From contig NZ_AP025286.1 in the NCBI RefSeq assembly GCF_036492245.1, positions 3,038,001 through 3,102,000 on the forward strand: DNA of 64,000 nucleotides. Direction: 5' to 3'. Positions 9,743-17,868 of the stretch are shown here, one piece after another (the first letter of the stretch is position 1; every line of letters starts with the position of its first letter). This DNA is from Treponema bryantii. GTDB lineage: Bacteria; Spirochaetota; Spirochaetia; Treponematales; Treponemataceae. The notes beneath the pieces are model-generated. The model was not told the DNA's origin. It was given only the letters and a program-made list of their open reading frames with translations, and searched no databases. The position numbers and the translations under genes are program-made.

Positions 9743-9928
9743 AAAAAAGCAAAGGCCGCACGCACAGAATTTCTATTTCTGTACACGCAGCCCCATTGCC
9801 GACTTTGAGATAAAATATCTAAAAACAAAAAAGGCCGTAGACACAATCTCGTTAAATCCGAAATTCTATCTACGACCTCTTTGCCGTTTAGTTCTTTAAT
9901 AATAATGAATTTTTATAATCATAGTCAA
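9743..9928 (-). promoter_or_regulatory. gltB promoter and two tandem terminator-like leader hairpins
   Basis: Reading the minus strand: TTGACT (9928-9923), 18 bases, TATTAT (9904-9899), then a predicted start near 9893. Leader 1 (9890-9826) reads ACGGCAAAGAGGTCGTAGAT, a bulged loop, TCTACGGCC and T6. Leader 2 (9801-9743) reads CGGCAATGGGGCTGCGTG, about 16 paired positions allowing G-U, then GGCCTTTGCTTTTTT, ending just before the GGAG of gltB. Both look like intrinsic terminators at the start of the transcript, and both share the CGGCAAWGRGG opening with other leaders in this window. Confidence 0.75.
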
Positions 9929-9985
9929 GTATTCTATAAAAAGAAACAAAAACACCTGAAGTATTTTTATGGTAATACTTTTTAT

Positions 9986-10015
9986 TTGAAAAATCTCTAA
10001 ATACCATGATATAAT
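9986..10015 (+). promoter_or_regulatory. Promoter of the HD-GYP gene
   Basis: TTGAAA at 9986-9991, an 18-base spacer and TATAAT at 10010-10015, about 40 bases before the ATG at 10057. The Shine-Dalgarno is the GGAGAGAAG stretch. The promoter is divergent from that of gltB. Confidence 0.6.
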
Positions 10016-10056
10016 TTATAATTGGGTGTGAGAACATATCGGAGAGAAGAAAAAAA

Positions 10057-11445
10057 ATGACACCTGTAAACATCGCCCTGAATATTTATAATATATTTCT
10101 GGGCATTATTCTAATTATCTCAATTGCTTTACGCCGCAATACCATAACTAAACAGCAAAACTGGATTAAGTGGATGGTAATTTCAAACATTATTCTGGCT
10201 GTGGCGCATACCTGCTATCTGCTTTTCAGAACAAAAACAGGAACTGTATATTACATAATATGCTCAATTGCGATTTTTATTATGTACCTTGCAGTTTTTG
10301 CAATTATCGATATAACGATAATTTTTTTTGTTCGTTATCTTAATCAAAACCGCTTCAAAAAAGCTCTTACAATTTCTCTGCTTGCTATAACCATTGTCTT
10401 TAGTTTTTTCCTGATTTTAACACCTTTTACTGGTGCGTATTATGTACTTCATGCAGATAATTCAAAAGAGTACGGACCTTTAATTTTTATTCCTTATTCT
10501 CTTCAAGCTTTGATTTATGTTCTAATGATTATATATCTCATATCAAATCGAAAGACTCTGAAAGCTCAGAGAGTAGCTACAATTCTTTCCTTTGTATTAT
10601 TTCCGCAGATTGCCCAGATTATTCAGTTAACTCAACATGGACTATATCTTATTACTACAGGCTATTCCATCACTTTTCTGATAATGGTTATTTTCGAAAA
10701 CCACAGGCTGGAAACTTCTCTGGATTATACTGAAGTTGAACTTGATGAAAAAGAAAATGAGTTGAAGGAAAAACTTTCTGAAATCGAACGTTCTAAGCTC
10801 GCTGTAATCAAGATGCAGAATCACACAATCGAAAGTCTTTCCAACCTTGTTGAAAACCGCGACGAAGATACAGGCGAACATGTTCGACGAACAAGAGCTT
10901 ATGTTGAACTTCTTGCGGTTCAGTTAATGAAAAACAATCATTATTCAGAAATCCTTAATCCACGTTATGTAAGATTTTTAAAACGTGCAGCACCTATGCA
11001 TGATATCGGAAAAATCGTTGTTCCTGATGCAATCTTAAAAAAGCCTGGTTATCTGACAGATGATGAATTTACTCAAATGAAAAGACATGCTTCGGAAGGC
11101 GGTCGTATCGTACATGAAATTATGGATGGCTATGAAGATCCGGAATACATAGACATTACTGCCAATATTGCAAAATATCATCATGAAAAATGGGATGGAA
11201 CTGGTTATCCTGATAATCTGAAGGGAAGTGAAATTCCTTTATGTGCAAGAATTATGGCAATTGCAGATGTTTTTGATGCACTGGTTTCGCCGAGAGTTTA
11301 TAAATCTCCAATGTCTTATGAAGAAGCCTTTAAGATAATATACGAAGGAAGCGGCATTCACTTTGATCCGATTATTGCTCATGAATTCCTTCAGATCAAG
11401 GGAAAAGCCGCTTCCGTCAATGAAAGCTTTAAGTATATAGATTAG
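10057..11445 (+). CDS. Membrane HD-GYP domain protein, probable c-di-GMP phosphodiesterase
   Basis: A 462-residue protein. Residues 1-225 form about seven hydrophobic helices, an integral-membrane sensor region. A charged helical stretch follows (about 228-265, likely coiled coil), then a C-terminal HD-GYP domain (about 265-450). Key residues: HVRRT, PMHDIGKI with the HD pair and GKIVVPDAIL, HHEKWDGTGYP (the GYP motif) and IADVFDALVS. HD-GYP proteins of this kind degrade c-di-GMP. The ligand of the membrane region is unknown. The stop codon overlaps that of the convergent asnB by 3 bases, with no terminator between them. Confidence 0.9.
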   Translation: MTPVNIALNIYNIFLGIILIISIALRRNTITKQQNWIKWMVISNIILAVAHTCYLLFRTKTGTVYYIICSIAIFIMYLAVFAIIDITIIFFVRYLNQNRFKKALTISLLAITIVFSFFLILTPFTGAYYVLHADNSKEYGPLIFIPYSLQALIYVLMIIYLISNRKTLKAQRVATILSFVLFPQIAQIIQLTQHGLYLITTGYSITFLIMVIFENHRLETSLDYTEVELDEKENELKEKLSEIERSKLAVIKMQNHTIESLSNLVENRDEDTGEHVRRTRAYVELLAVQLMKNNHYSEILNPRYVRFLKRAAPMHDIGKIVVPDAILKKPGYLTDDEFTQMKRHASEGGRIVHEIMDGYEDPEYIDITANIAKYHHEKWDGTGYPDNLKGSEIPLCARIMAIADVFDALVSPRVYKSPMSYEEAFKIIYEGSGIHFDPIIAHEFLQIKGKAASVNESFKYID

Positions 11446-13196
11446 TAAGCTTTGTCATGAACCCCGGCAATGGCACGTCCACTAGGCTCGTCCATGTTCT
11501 TCCAGGCTGCATCCCACTCAAGTGCTTTAGCCGTTGAACAGGCAACTCCGGCTTCGTGTGGTACACAGCGGGCTGCACTGTCGCTTGGGAAGAGGCGGCT
11601 GTAGATTTCGCGGTAATAATATTCCTCTTTTGTTTTTGGAGGATTTACAGGAAAACGGTTTTCACGGCGTGCAAACTCTGCATCGCTTACTTTTTCTTCT
11701 GTCATCTTTTTAAGAGTATCAATCCAGTTATAGCCTACACCGTCACTAAACTGTTCCTTCTGACGCCATGCAATGCTTTCTGGAAGAAGGTCTTCAAAGG
11801 CTTTACGCAAAATCCATTTTTCCATGCGCTGTTTGCCGTCCGGCAGTTTGATGTTCATTTTATCTGATGGATTCAAGCCCATTGCAATATCAATAAAATC
11901 TTTATCAAGGAAAGGAACACGGCCTTCTACACCCCAGGCCATAAGAGACTTGTTTGCACGGAGACAATCGTAAAGATGAAGCTTGCTCATTTTACGTACG
12001 AGCTCTTCGTGGAACTCCTGAGCGTTTGGTGCCTTATGGAAGTAAAGGTATCCGCCGAAAAGCTCATCACTACCCTCGCCCGAAAGAACCATTTTGATTC
12101 CCATAGATTTGATTACGCGCGCAAGCAGGTACATAGGGGTGCTGGCACGAACAGTTGTGATGTCGTAAGTTTCGATATGATAGATTACATCTGGAAGAGC
12201 ATCGAGGGCTTCCTGAATTGTAAAGTGAACTTCGTGGTGAACGGTTCCTATATAATCTGCGGCTTTCTGTGCAGCGATGAGGTCTGGAGAACCTTCGAGT
12301 CCAACTGCAAATGAGTGGAGCTGTGGCCACCAGGCTGCTTCCTTACTGTCTGTTTCAATTCGTTTTTTACTGTATTTCTGAGTTACAGCTGCGATGATTG
12401 ATGAGTCGAGACCGCCAGAAAGAAGAACGCCGTATGGAACGTCGGACATCAGCTGTGCCTTTACAGCAGATTCGAGTCCGTTGCGAACTTTTTCGATTAC
12501 ACTTGGGTTTATAACTTCACCCTTGTCGTCTGTTGCTTTAGGTGCGTTCTTTACTGCATCGAAGGACTCCCAGTCACGGTGATACCAGCGGGTTGGTTTC
12601 TCGTCTTTTGAGTAGAAGTAATGTCCGTTCGGAAACTCTTCGATTGTCTGACAGTCGCCTTCGAGAGCCTTGAGCTCGCTGGCTACATAATAACGGCCGG
12701 CCTTGTCCCAGCCCTGATACAATGGAATTACTCCGATTTCATCGCGCGAAATGAGGTAAACATCGTTCTCTGAATCATAAAGCGCGAAGGCGAAAATACC
12801 AGAAAGCTCTTCAATCATTTTTGTGAAGTCGCCGCTCTCACGGTATTTTTTATACAGCGGAATAATAACCTCACAGTCACTTCCTGTACGGAATTTATAG
12901 CTGCCTTCAAACTTGGCACGGATTTCCTTGTGATTATAGATTTCGCCATTTGCAGCCAGAATAATCTTTTCATCATCACTTACAAGAGGCTGCTTTCCGC
13001 TGAGAGGGTCTACGATTGAAAGACGCTCGTGACTCAGGATAGCATTATTACCAGTGTACACGCCGCTCCAGTCCGGCCCACGATGACGAATCTTCTTAGA
13101 CATCTCCAGAACCTGCGCGCGAAGTTCTTCTTTCAAGCCCTCCGCAATCGGTGCACTACCGCTGTTTAAATCAAATGCTCCTACAAAGCCACACAT
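11442..13196 (-). CDS. asnB: Asparagine synthetase B, glutamine-hydrolysing
   Basis: Converts aspartate, glutamine and ATP to asparagine and glutamate. Start ATG 13196 (GGAGG six bases upstream) gives 584 residues beginning MCGFVGAF, so Cys2 becomes the N-terminal nucleophile; the open frame extends six codons further without reason. The glutaminase domain has RHRGPDWSG and AANGEIYNH. The synthetase domain has the PP-loop LLSGGLDSSI and SGEGSDELFGGY. The tail SGRAIAGVHDKAY matches enterobacterial AsnB closely. It has its own consensus promoter and a single leader hairpin shared in type with gltB, glnA and dapF, so it likely belongs to the same nitrogen-responsive group. Confidence 0.96.
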   Translation of the reverse strand: MCGFVGAFDLNSGSAPIAEGLKEELRAQVLEMSKKIRHRGPDWSGVYTGNNAILSHERLSIVDPLSGKQPLVSDDEKIILAANGEIYNHKEIRAKFEGSYKFRTGSDCEVIIPLYKKYRESGDFTKMIEELSGIFAFALYDSENDVYLISRDEIGVIPLYQGWDKAGRYYVASELKALEGDCQTIEEFPNGHYFYSKDEKPTRWYHRDWESFDAVKNAPKATDDKGEVINPSVIEKVRNGLESAVKAQLMSDVPYGVLLSGGLDSSIIAAVTQKYSKKRIETDSKEAAWWPQLHSFAVGLEGSPDLIAAQKAADYIGTVHHEVHFTIQEALDALPDVIYHIETYDITTVRASTPMYLLARVIKSMGIKMVLSGEGSDELFGGYLYFHKAPNAQEFHEELVRKMSKLHLYDCLRANKSLMAWGVEGRVPFLDKDFIDIAMGLNPSDKMNIKLPDGKQRMEKWILRKAFEDLLPESIAWRQKEQFSDGVGYNWIDTLKKMTEEKVSDAEFARRENRFPVNPPKTKEEYYYREIYSRLFPSDSAARCVPHEAGVACSTAKALEWDAAWKNMDEPSGRAIAGVHDKAY

Positions 13197-13211
13197 ATAT
13201 AACCTCCGAGG

Positions 13212-13316
13212 CAAAAAAAGAGGCCGTAGACAACACCTCGTGCAATTTGCACAAAGTCTTATCTACGACCTCTTTGCCGTTTCTATTTTTATACTACTTT
13301 GGTTATTTTGTGTCAA
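13212..13316 (-). promoter_or_regulatory. asnB promoter and terminator-like leader
   Basis: Minus strand: TTGACA (13316-13311), 17 bases, TATAAA (13293-13288), then AATAGAAACGGCAAAG. The leader hairpin (13282-13212) pairs GAGGTCGTAGA with TCTACGGCCTC, with a second inner stem (GTGCAA/TTGCAC), followed by T7 and directly by the Shine-Dalgarno. The first 20 or so bases are almost identical to the gltB and dapF leaders. Confidence 0.8.
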
Positions 13317-13365
13317 TCAGACCACTTTTTCTGAAAACATACGTTGAAGAAATTACTACACTCTA

Positions 13366-13404
13366 AAAACACAAATGCCGGCTTTCACCGGCATTTGTGT
13401 TTTT
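13366..13404 (-). terminator. Terminator of the FGE lipoprotein gene
   Basis: Perfect hairpin ACACAAATGCCGG / CCGGCATTTGTGT with A5/T5 flanks, 24 bases beyond the stop codon of the gene ending at 13428. It could also act in the other direction. Confidence 0.85.
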
Positions 13405-13427
13405 ATGTACCCTAGAATTAACAAATA

Positions 13428-15755
13428 CTACAAAGCGGAGCGAACCACGCGGAAGCCAAAACTATAGCCACTGCGGTCCGGAGTGTTGTAGAGTCGATTG
13501 CAAACAGAGGAGGAGTAGGCAAGGTTGTTCCATGAACCGCCACGTTTAACACGGTCAGAGCCAGAAACAGCCCCAGTAGGATTAGCAACATCCCCAGTTG
13601 TCAAAGAATCTTCATACCAGTCATAACACCATTCCATGACATTTCCACTCATATCATAAATACCAAGTGAATTGCAGTCTTTTTTTCCTACTTCGTGTGT
13701 TCCGTATCCTTCATTTCCACTTGAAGGTTCTACATCTCCTGTTGTTCCATTTAAAATGTTGAAATAGTACCAGCCTACACTATCAAGCCCTGTATTTTTG
13801 AAAGAAAAATATGTTGTACCATCTGCTGTCGGAGTACCGCTAAACAGATAGTCCCATGAATCTTTTGTCTGGTCTCCACCTCGTGCTGCAAATTCCCATT
13901 CTGCTTCTGTTGGAAGGCGGTAACCATTTGCACCTGTTACTAATTCAACTGTAGCTCCAGTAATATGTCCTGAACTTACAGAAGTAACTGTAATTGAATA
14001 TGCTTTTGTTAGATTTAACTTTTCACTTAATACATTACAGAAATAAACTGCATCATACCAGGAAATGTTTTCTGCTGCACGTAATTTTTGAATTTCTCCA
14101 GTTCCAAGTGGATAGTTCCCAGCTTCCTTACATTCAAAAGGTTCTGAAGTAAGTTTATATTCAGTTCCATTAACAGTTACATTCTGGTTTGCCATTACAG
14201 CTGTATATAGTTCCTGTGTAACTTCATACTTACTCATAATGTATGGATTTAATGTCACATTGCGTCCCTCTATAAAAACACCCGAATAATTATTTTTATT
14301 CTGTTTTCCTGTAATAGTTACAGGAGTTTTTGTAACGTATACTTCTCCAGTTTTATCGAAAGTTACATTACCAATCTTAATTGCTTCCTGTGCTACTTGC
14401 CCAGCATTGCTATCAGAACCAGAACCACTTCCCAATGCGGAGCGAACCACACGGAAGCCATGATTGTCGAACCAGTAAATCGGGTTGCTGCCGTTCCGGC
14501 ACGCAACAGAGCAGTCCTCGGCAATATTGCTGCAGCCACCACCACGTATTACGCGGCTGGAACCAGACGCCACGCCAGTTGCAGGTGTTGAAGATATTAT
14601 GCTTGGAGTATTTTCATTATCATGCCAATCCCAGCACCATTCCGATACATTTCCAGACATATCATAAAGGCCTAGAGCATTTGATAATTTCTTTCTCACC
14701 TCATGTGTTTTACTTCCACTATTTGATGTATACCAAGCATATTCACCAAGTTCTGATATGTCGTTTGTTCCTGCGAAATCTGTTGGATCATCTGCTGTTA
14801 CACCATTTTTTCCCCCAAGTGCAGCATATTCCCATTCTGCTTCTGTTGGTAAACGATATCCATTTGTCTTGAAATTACAGTTTACTGCGTCCCATGTTGA
14901 ATCACTGCTTGCATGAACTTCTCCCCAGTCTGCTGGATTCGTACTGCCATTAATTGAATAGCAAGGTGTAAGTTTTTCTGCAATACTTCGTTTATTACAA
15001 TATACAATTGCATCATACCAGCTTACACTTTCTACAGGCCGGTTCTCCTGAACTTCACCACCTGCTGCATTATTGTTAAAACGACTAGGATTAGTTCCCA
15101 TTATACTTACATATTCTGCCTGAGTTACCTCATGGTCGCACATGTAAAAACTATCTATAGTTACTGTACGGCCTTTGCGGAATACACCTTTAAGATAATC
15201 ATCATTATACAAGTTTCTTGAATAAGCAAACTTTGTTCCACCTGTAACTGTAGAACCTTCTACCTTTACAAAATCTGCAGATACAAGAGGTGTTTCTGAA
15301 CCACTTTCCCATTCAATCTCAACATCAATACCAACGTCTTTTACATTTGGATTCAGTTTTACATTTACTTTTACATCACCATCTGCAAGGCTGATTGAAA
15401 CAGGTGATAAACCTTCAGCAATAACTGTAGTGTCTTTATAAGCTGTAACACTAATTGTATATAAGCCTTCATCTGCTACTGTAAGTCTGATTTTATCTCC
15501 AGGGTTACCTGTTTCACTCTTAAGCACTGTTCCAGATTTTATAAGCTGTACTTTGTAAGAGTTTGCATCAGATTGTTCATAATATGCCACTCTTGCTATG
15601 CTTGCTTCTGGAAGCTGAAGAACAAAAGCCATTTCATTTTGTTTCTGAGATTCATTTTCGGGTTCTGTTTGAGCAGAGTTTTTACAACCTATAAAAGCTG
15701 CAGCCATCACCATAATTGCCGCTACGGCAATCAATTTTGTTTTTTTCATAAACAT
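13428..15755 (-). CDS. Lipoprotein with two FGE/SUMF1 (C-type-lectin-fold) domains; candidate diversified surface protein
   Basis: A 775-residue protein with signal peptide and lipobox (AAFIGC, Cys24), so probably surface or periplasmic lipoprotein. Residues 40-150 are a beta-rich domain. Two FGE-sulfatase-like domains follow (about 158-440 and 455-775), each with HEVTQAEY or KYEVTQELY, SWYDA, GYRLPTEAEWE, YDMSGNV.EWC and a C-terminal RGG...GFRVVRSAL block. A GSGSGSDSNAG linker joins them. Such domains in treponemes bind ligands rather than activate sulfatases, and the T. denticola relative TvpA is a target of a diversity-generating retroelement. Both RGG...GFRVV blocks here have codon use unlike the rest of the gene (see repeat entries). 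Start: ATG 15755 or the in-frame ATG 15749, both after GGAG. Confidence 0.88.
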   Translation of the reverse strand: MFMKKTKLIAVAAIMVMAAAFIGCKNSAQTEPENESQKQNEMAFVLQLPEASIARVAYYEQSDANSYKVQLIKSGTVLKSETGNPGDKIRLTVADEGLYTISVTAYKDTTVIAEGLSPVSISLADGDVKVNVKLNPNVKDVGIDVEIEWESGSETPLVSADFVKVEGSTVTGGTKFAYSRNLYNDDYLKGVFRKGRTVTIDSFYMCDHEVTQAEYVSIMGTNPSRFNNNAAGGEVQENRPVESVSWYDAIVYCNKRSIAEKLTPCYSINGSTNPADWGEVHASSDSTWDAVNCNFKTNGYRLPTEAEWEYAALGGKNGVTADDPTDFAGTNDISELGEYAWYTSNSGSKTHEVRKKLSNALGLYDMSGNVSEWCWDWHDNENTPSIISSTPATGVASGSSRVIRGGGCSNIAEDCSVACRNGSNPIYWFDNHGFRVVRSALGSGSGSDSNAGQVAQEAIKIGNVTFDKTGEVYVTKTPVTITGKQNKNNYSGVFIEGRNVTLNPYIMSKYEVTQELYTAVMANQNVTVNGTEYKLTSEPFECKEAGNYPLGTGEIQKLRAAENISWYDAVYFCNVLSEKLNLTKAYSITVTSVSSGHITGATVELVTGANGYRLPTEAEWEFAARGGDQTKDSWDYLFSGTPTADGTTYFSFKNTGLDSVGWYYFNILNGTTGDVEPSSGNEGYGTHEVGKKDCNSLGIYDMSGNVMEWCYDWYEDSLTTGDVANPTGAVSGSDRVKRGGSWNNLAYSSSVCNRLYNTPDRSGYSFGFRVVRSAL
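13431..13544 (-). repeat. C-terminal candidate variable-region cassette of the FGE lipoprotein
   Basis: Last 38 codons before the stop, from CGT-GGC-GGT (RGG) to GGC-TTC-CGC-GTG-GTT-CGC-TCC-GCT-TTG. Visibly more GC-rich than the rest of the gene and full of NNC codons (AAC, TAC, TCC, TGC, CTC, GAC, CGC), whereas neighbouring codons for the same residues are mostly TAT, AAT and TGT. It aligns without gaps to 14436-14549, with conserved ends and differences at about 20 of the internal positions, most of them in the first two bases of codons. Confidence 0.6.
14436..14549 (-). repeat. Internal candidate variable-region cassette of the FGE lipoprotein
   Basis: Second copy of the cassette, at the end of the first FGE domain. 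Codons include TGC AGC, GAC TGC, TGC CGG AAC GGC AGC AAC, TAC TGG TTC GAC, ending GGC TTC CGT GTG GTT CGC TCC GCA TTG. If an AAC-rich template were mutated at adenines, nearly all variable codons here could be derived from AAC, AAT or AGG. The near-identical 3' end of both copies is where a homing-initiation sequence would be expected in a diversity-generating retroelement. Confidence 0.6.
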
Positions 15756-15892
15756 TTTTCTCCTATGTTTTTTGAAATTTCTTTTAAATATTTTACCAAT
15801 TCAACTCATTTATGTCTTTTTATCTGTTTTAAATATAACAACTTATTATATTTATTTTAAACAAACATTCCTAACTGGTCTGGAATCGAAGA

Positions 15893-15924
15893 TAAAAAAA
15901 ACGCCCGGCTTTCGCCGGGCAAAT
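15893..15924 (-). terminator. Terminator of the Amt-PII gene
   Basis: GCCCGGC GAAA GCCGGGC followed by T8 on the minus strand, about 40 bases past the stop at 15963. Confidence 0.9.
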
Positions 15925-15962
15925 ATTATGAGTAAATAGAAAACAACCTAACGTTAGTTAGC

Positions 15963-17633
15963 CTAATCCTGCAAAGCCTCGTATCCTTCTTCGCCAGTTC
16001 TAACCTTAACAACGTTCTGAACATCGTATACGAAGATCTTTCCGTCGCCGATGTGGCCTGTGTAAAGAACTTCCTTAGCAGCTGTTACTACGAGGTCTAC
16101 TGGAACTTCGCTTACTACGATATCAACCTTAATCTTTGGAAGAAGTGTCATATCCATTTCAACACCACGGTACTTCTGAACGTTTCCGTGCTGCTGTCCG
16201 CAACCAAGTACGTTTGTAACTGTCATACCTGTTACGTTGATGTCGTTCATTGCTGCCTTGAGTTCGTCGAACTTGCTCTGGCGAGTAATGATTGTAACCA
16301 TGTGGAACTTTGCATCCGGACGGCTTGTAGCCTTTGCAACTGGAACTGCCTTTTCAACAGGAACGCTTGATTCTCCACCTGCAGCACCTTCTGTCATAAC
16401 CTGAGGGGCCATGATAAATCCAGCGTAGCTTGAATCAATACCGTGCTCAAGCTTATCAAGACCGATGATTTCTTCTTCGCGGCTTGCACGGAGTCCATGG
16501 AGCTTCTTAATAAGGCTGAATGTGATAAGCATACAAACTGTTGTCCATGCAACAATTGTAACTTCACCAAGACACTGAACACCAAGATGCTTGAAACCGC
16601 CACCGTAGAATACACCGTTTTCAACGTTGAACAAACCATCAGACAAAGTACCCCAGATACCGTTTGCAAGGTGAACTGCTACGGCACCAACCGGGTCATC
16701 AATGTGAAGCTTAAGATCGAGAAGTTCTACTACAACTACTACGATGATACCTGAAACAATACCGATGATAGATGCACCGAGAGCGTCTACTGTAGCACAA
16801 GTTGGAGTGATTGCAACAAGACCAGCAAGAGAAGCGTTGAGTGTCATAGAAACATCAGGCTTACCGTTCTTAACCCAGGTGAAAATCATTGTTGTAACGC
16901 AGGCAACTGCAGGAGCAATTGTTGTAGTTGTGAATACAGCAGCAAGACCACCAACACCAAGAAGCTGGGTACAAGCAGCACCGTTGAATCCGTACCATCC
17001 GAACCAGAGGATGAAAGTTCCGAGTGCACCAAGTGTAAGTGAGTGACCAGGAATAGCATGAACCTTTGTTACCTTTCCGTCCTTATCGTAATCGTACTTT
17101 CCGATACGTGGACCGAGGAAGATTGCACCAATCAAAGCAGCTGTACCACCAACAGAGTGGATTGCAGCACCACCAGCGAAGTCTACGAAACCAAGCTGTA
17201 CGAGCCAGCCCTGTGAGTTCCAAACCCAACCGGCTTCAATTGGATAAACAACTGCAGAAATTACTGCAGAGTAAATACAGTATGCGCTGAACTTTGTACG
17301 TTCTGCCATTGAACCAGAAACGATTGTTGCAGCTGTTGCACAGAATACTAAGTTGAAAACGAATGCTGACCAGTCGCCTTCAGCAAAGTTTGTAAACAAC
17401 TGCATATTTGGTTTACCGATTACACCAAAGAAATAATTTTCACTCATCATCAAACCGAATCCGAGTAACATAAACATAGGAGTTCCGATACAGAAATCCA
17501 TCAGGTTTTTCATGATGATGTTACCTGCATTCTTCGCTCTTGTAAAACCAGTTTCAACCATTGCAAATCCACACTGCATAAAGAATACAAGTGCGGCGCC
17601 GATTAAAAACCACACACTCCAAACTTCACTCAT
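15963..17633 (-). CDS. amt: Ammonium transporter fused to a C-terminal PII domain
   Basis: A 556-residue fusion. Residues 1-400 are an Amt/Rh channel with about eleven membrane segments: start MSEVWSVWFLIGAALVFFMQ, FAGGAAIHSVGGTAAL and AVHLANGIWGTL carry the twin pore histidines. Residues 440-556 are a PII signal protein: MVTIITRQSKFDELKAAM, T-loop GCGQQHGNVQKYRGVEM, LLPKIKVD, and GHIGDGKIFVYDVQNVVKVRTGEEG with the ATP-binding Lys and Arg. The GlnB Tyr51 position is Met, so classical uridylylation is not possible. In the usual system separate PII trimers plug AmtB trimers; a covalent fusion suggests built-in gating by ATP/ADP and 2-oxoglutarate. It lies between asnB and glnA and has a complex leader. 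Confidence 0.95.
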   Translation of the reverse strand: MSEVWSVWFLIGAALVFFMQCGFAMVETGFTRAKNAGNIIMKNLMDFCIGTPMFMLLGFGLMMSENYFFGVIGKPNMQLFTNFAEGDWSAFVFNLVFCATAATIVSGSMAERTKFSAYCIYSAVISAVVYPIEAGWVWNSQGWLVQLGFVDFAGGAAIHSVGGTAALIGAIFLGPRIGKYDYDKDGKVTKVHAIPGHSLTLGALGTFILWFGWYGFNGAACTQLLGVGGLAAVFTTTTIAPAVACVTTMIFTWVKNGKPDVSMTLNASLAGLVAITPTCATVDALGASIIGIVSGIIVVVVVELLDLKLHIDDPVGAVAVHLANGIWGTLSDGLFNVENGVFYGGGFKHLGVQCLGEVTIVAWTTVCMLITFSLIKKLHGLRASREEEIIGLDKLEHGIDSSYAGFIMAPQVMTEGAAGGESSVPVEKAVPVAKATSRPDAKFHMVTIITRQSKFDELKAAMNDINVTGMTVTNVLGCGQQHGNVQKYRGVEMDMTLLPKIKVDIVVSEVPVDLVVTAAKEVLYTGHIGDGKIFVYDVQNVVKVRTGEEGYEALQD

Positions 17634-17636
17634 ATG

Positions 17637-17803
17637 TTACCTCCTGAGTAAGGCCGCCCGGTAGGCGGCCGGTGATAAATAGCAAACCGTTAAAAAAAAT
17701 TGCGAAAGCAATTTTTTAGGTTTACCACCTAAAAAATTCATAAAAATAATAACGGCGATGATATCAAAATGTTGTGCACAAACATTCGACATCATCGCCG
17801 TAT
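17637..17803 (-). promoter_or_regulatory. Three-hairpin leader of the Amt-PII gene
   Basis: Minus-strand order: (1) 17803-17749, ACGGCGATGATGTCG... pairing with ...GATATCATCGCCGT and T-rich sequence after it; (2) about 17737-17683, AAAAAATTGCTTTCGCAATTTTTTTT, a terminator-like hairpin, itself preceded by TTTTTTAGGTGGTAAACCTAAAAAA; (3) 17669-17651, GGCCGCCTACCGGGCGGCC, directly before the AGGAGG of the gene. Segments 2 and 3 (17718-17637) are nearly identical to the leader of the DAHP synthase gene at 28452-28534. A convincing -35 is not visible; TTTAAT at about 17818 may be the -10. Confidence 0.65.
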
Positions 17804-17840
17804 AATCACAAATTAAATAAACTCTCTTCGTTACAATATA

Positions 17841-17866
17841 GATCCTGTATCAAGTTCAGGATGACA
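17841..17866. repeat. Short dispersed palindrome, family B
   Basis: GATCCTGTATCAAGTTCAGG followed by ATGACA. The same unit occurs in inverse orientation at 25914-25940 (CATCCTGAACTTGTTTCAGG). It starts two bases beyond the glnA stop codon and sits immediately upstream of the likely amt promoter. Confidence 0.6.
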
Positions 17867-17868
17867 GA

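Noticed and set aside
9727-9846. Forty-codon N-terminal extension of gltB
   Set aside because: It translates the second leader hairpin and its T-tract; the conserved N-terminus and Shine-Dalgarno fit ATG 9726.
13428-15755. True sulfatase-activating formylglycine-generating enzyme
   Set aside because: Two domains in tandem on a lipoprotein, no sulfatase gene nearby, and similarity to treponemal surface FGE-fold proteins make a catalytic role unlikely.
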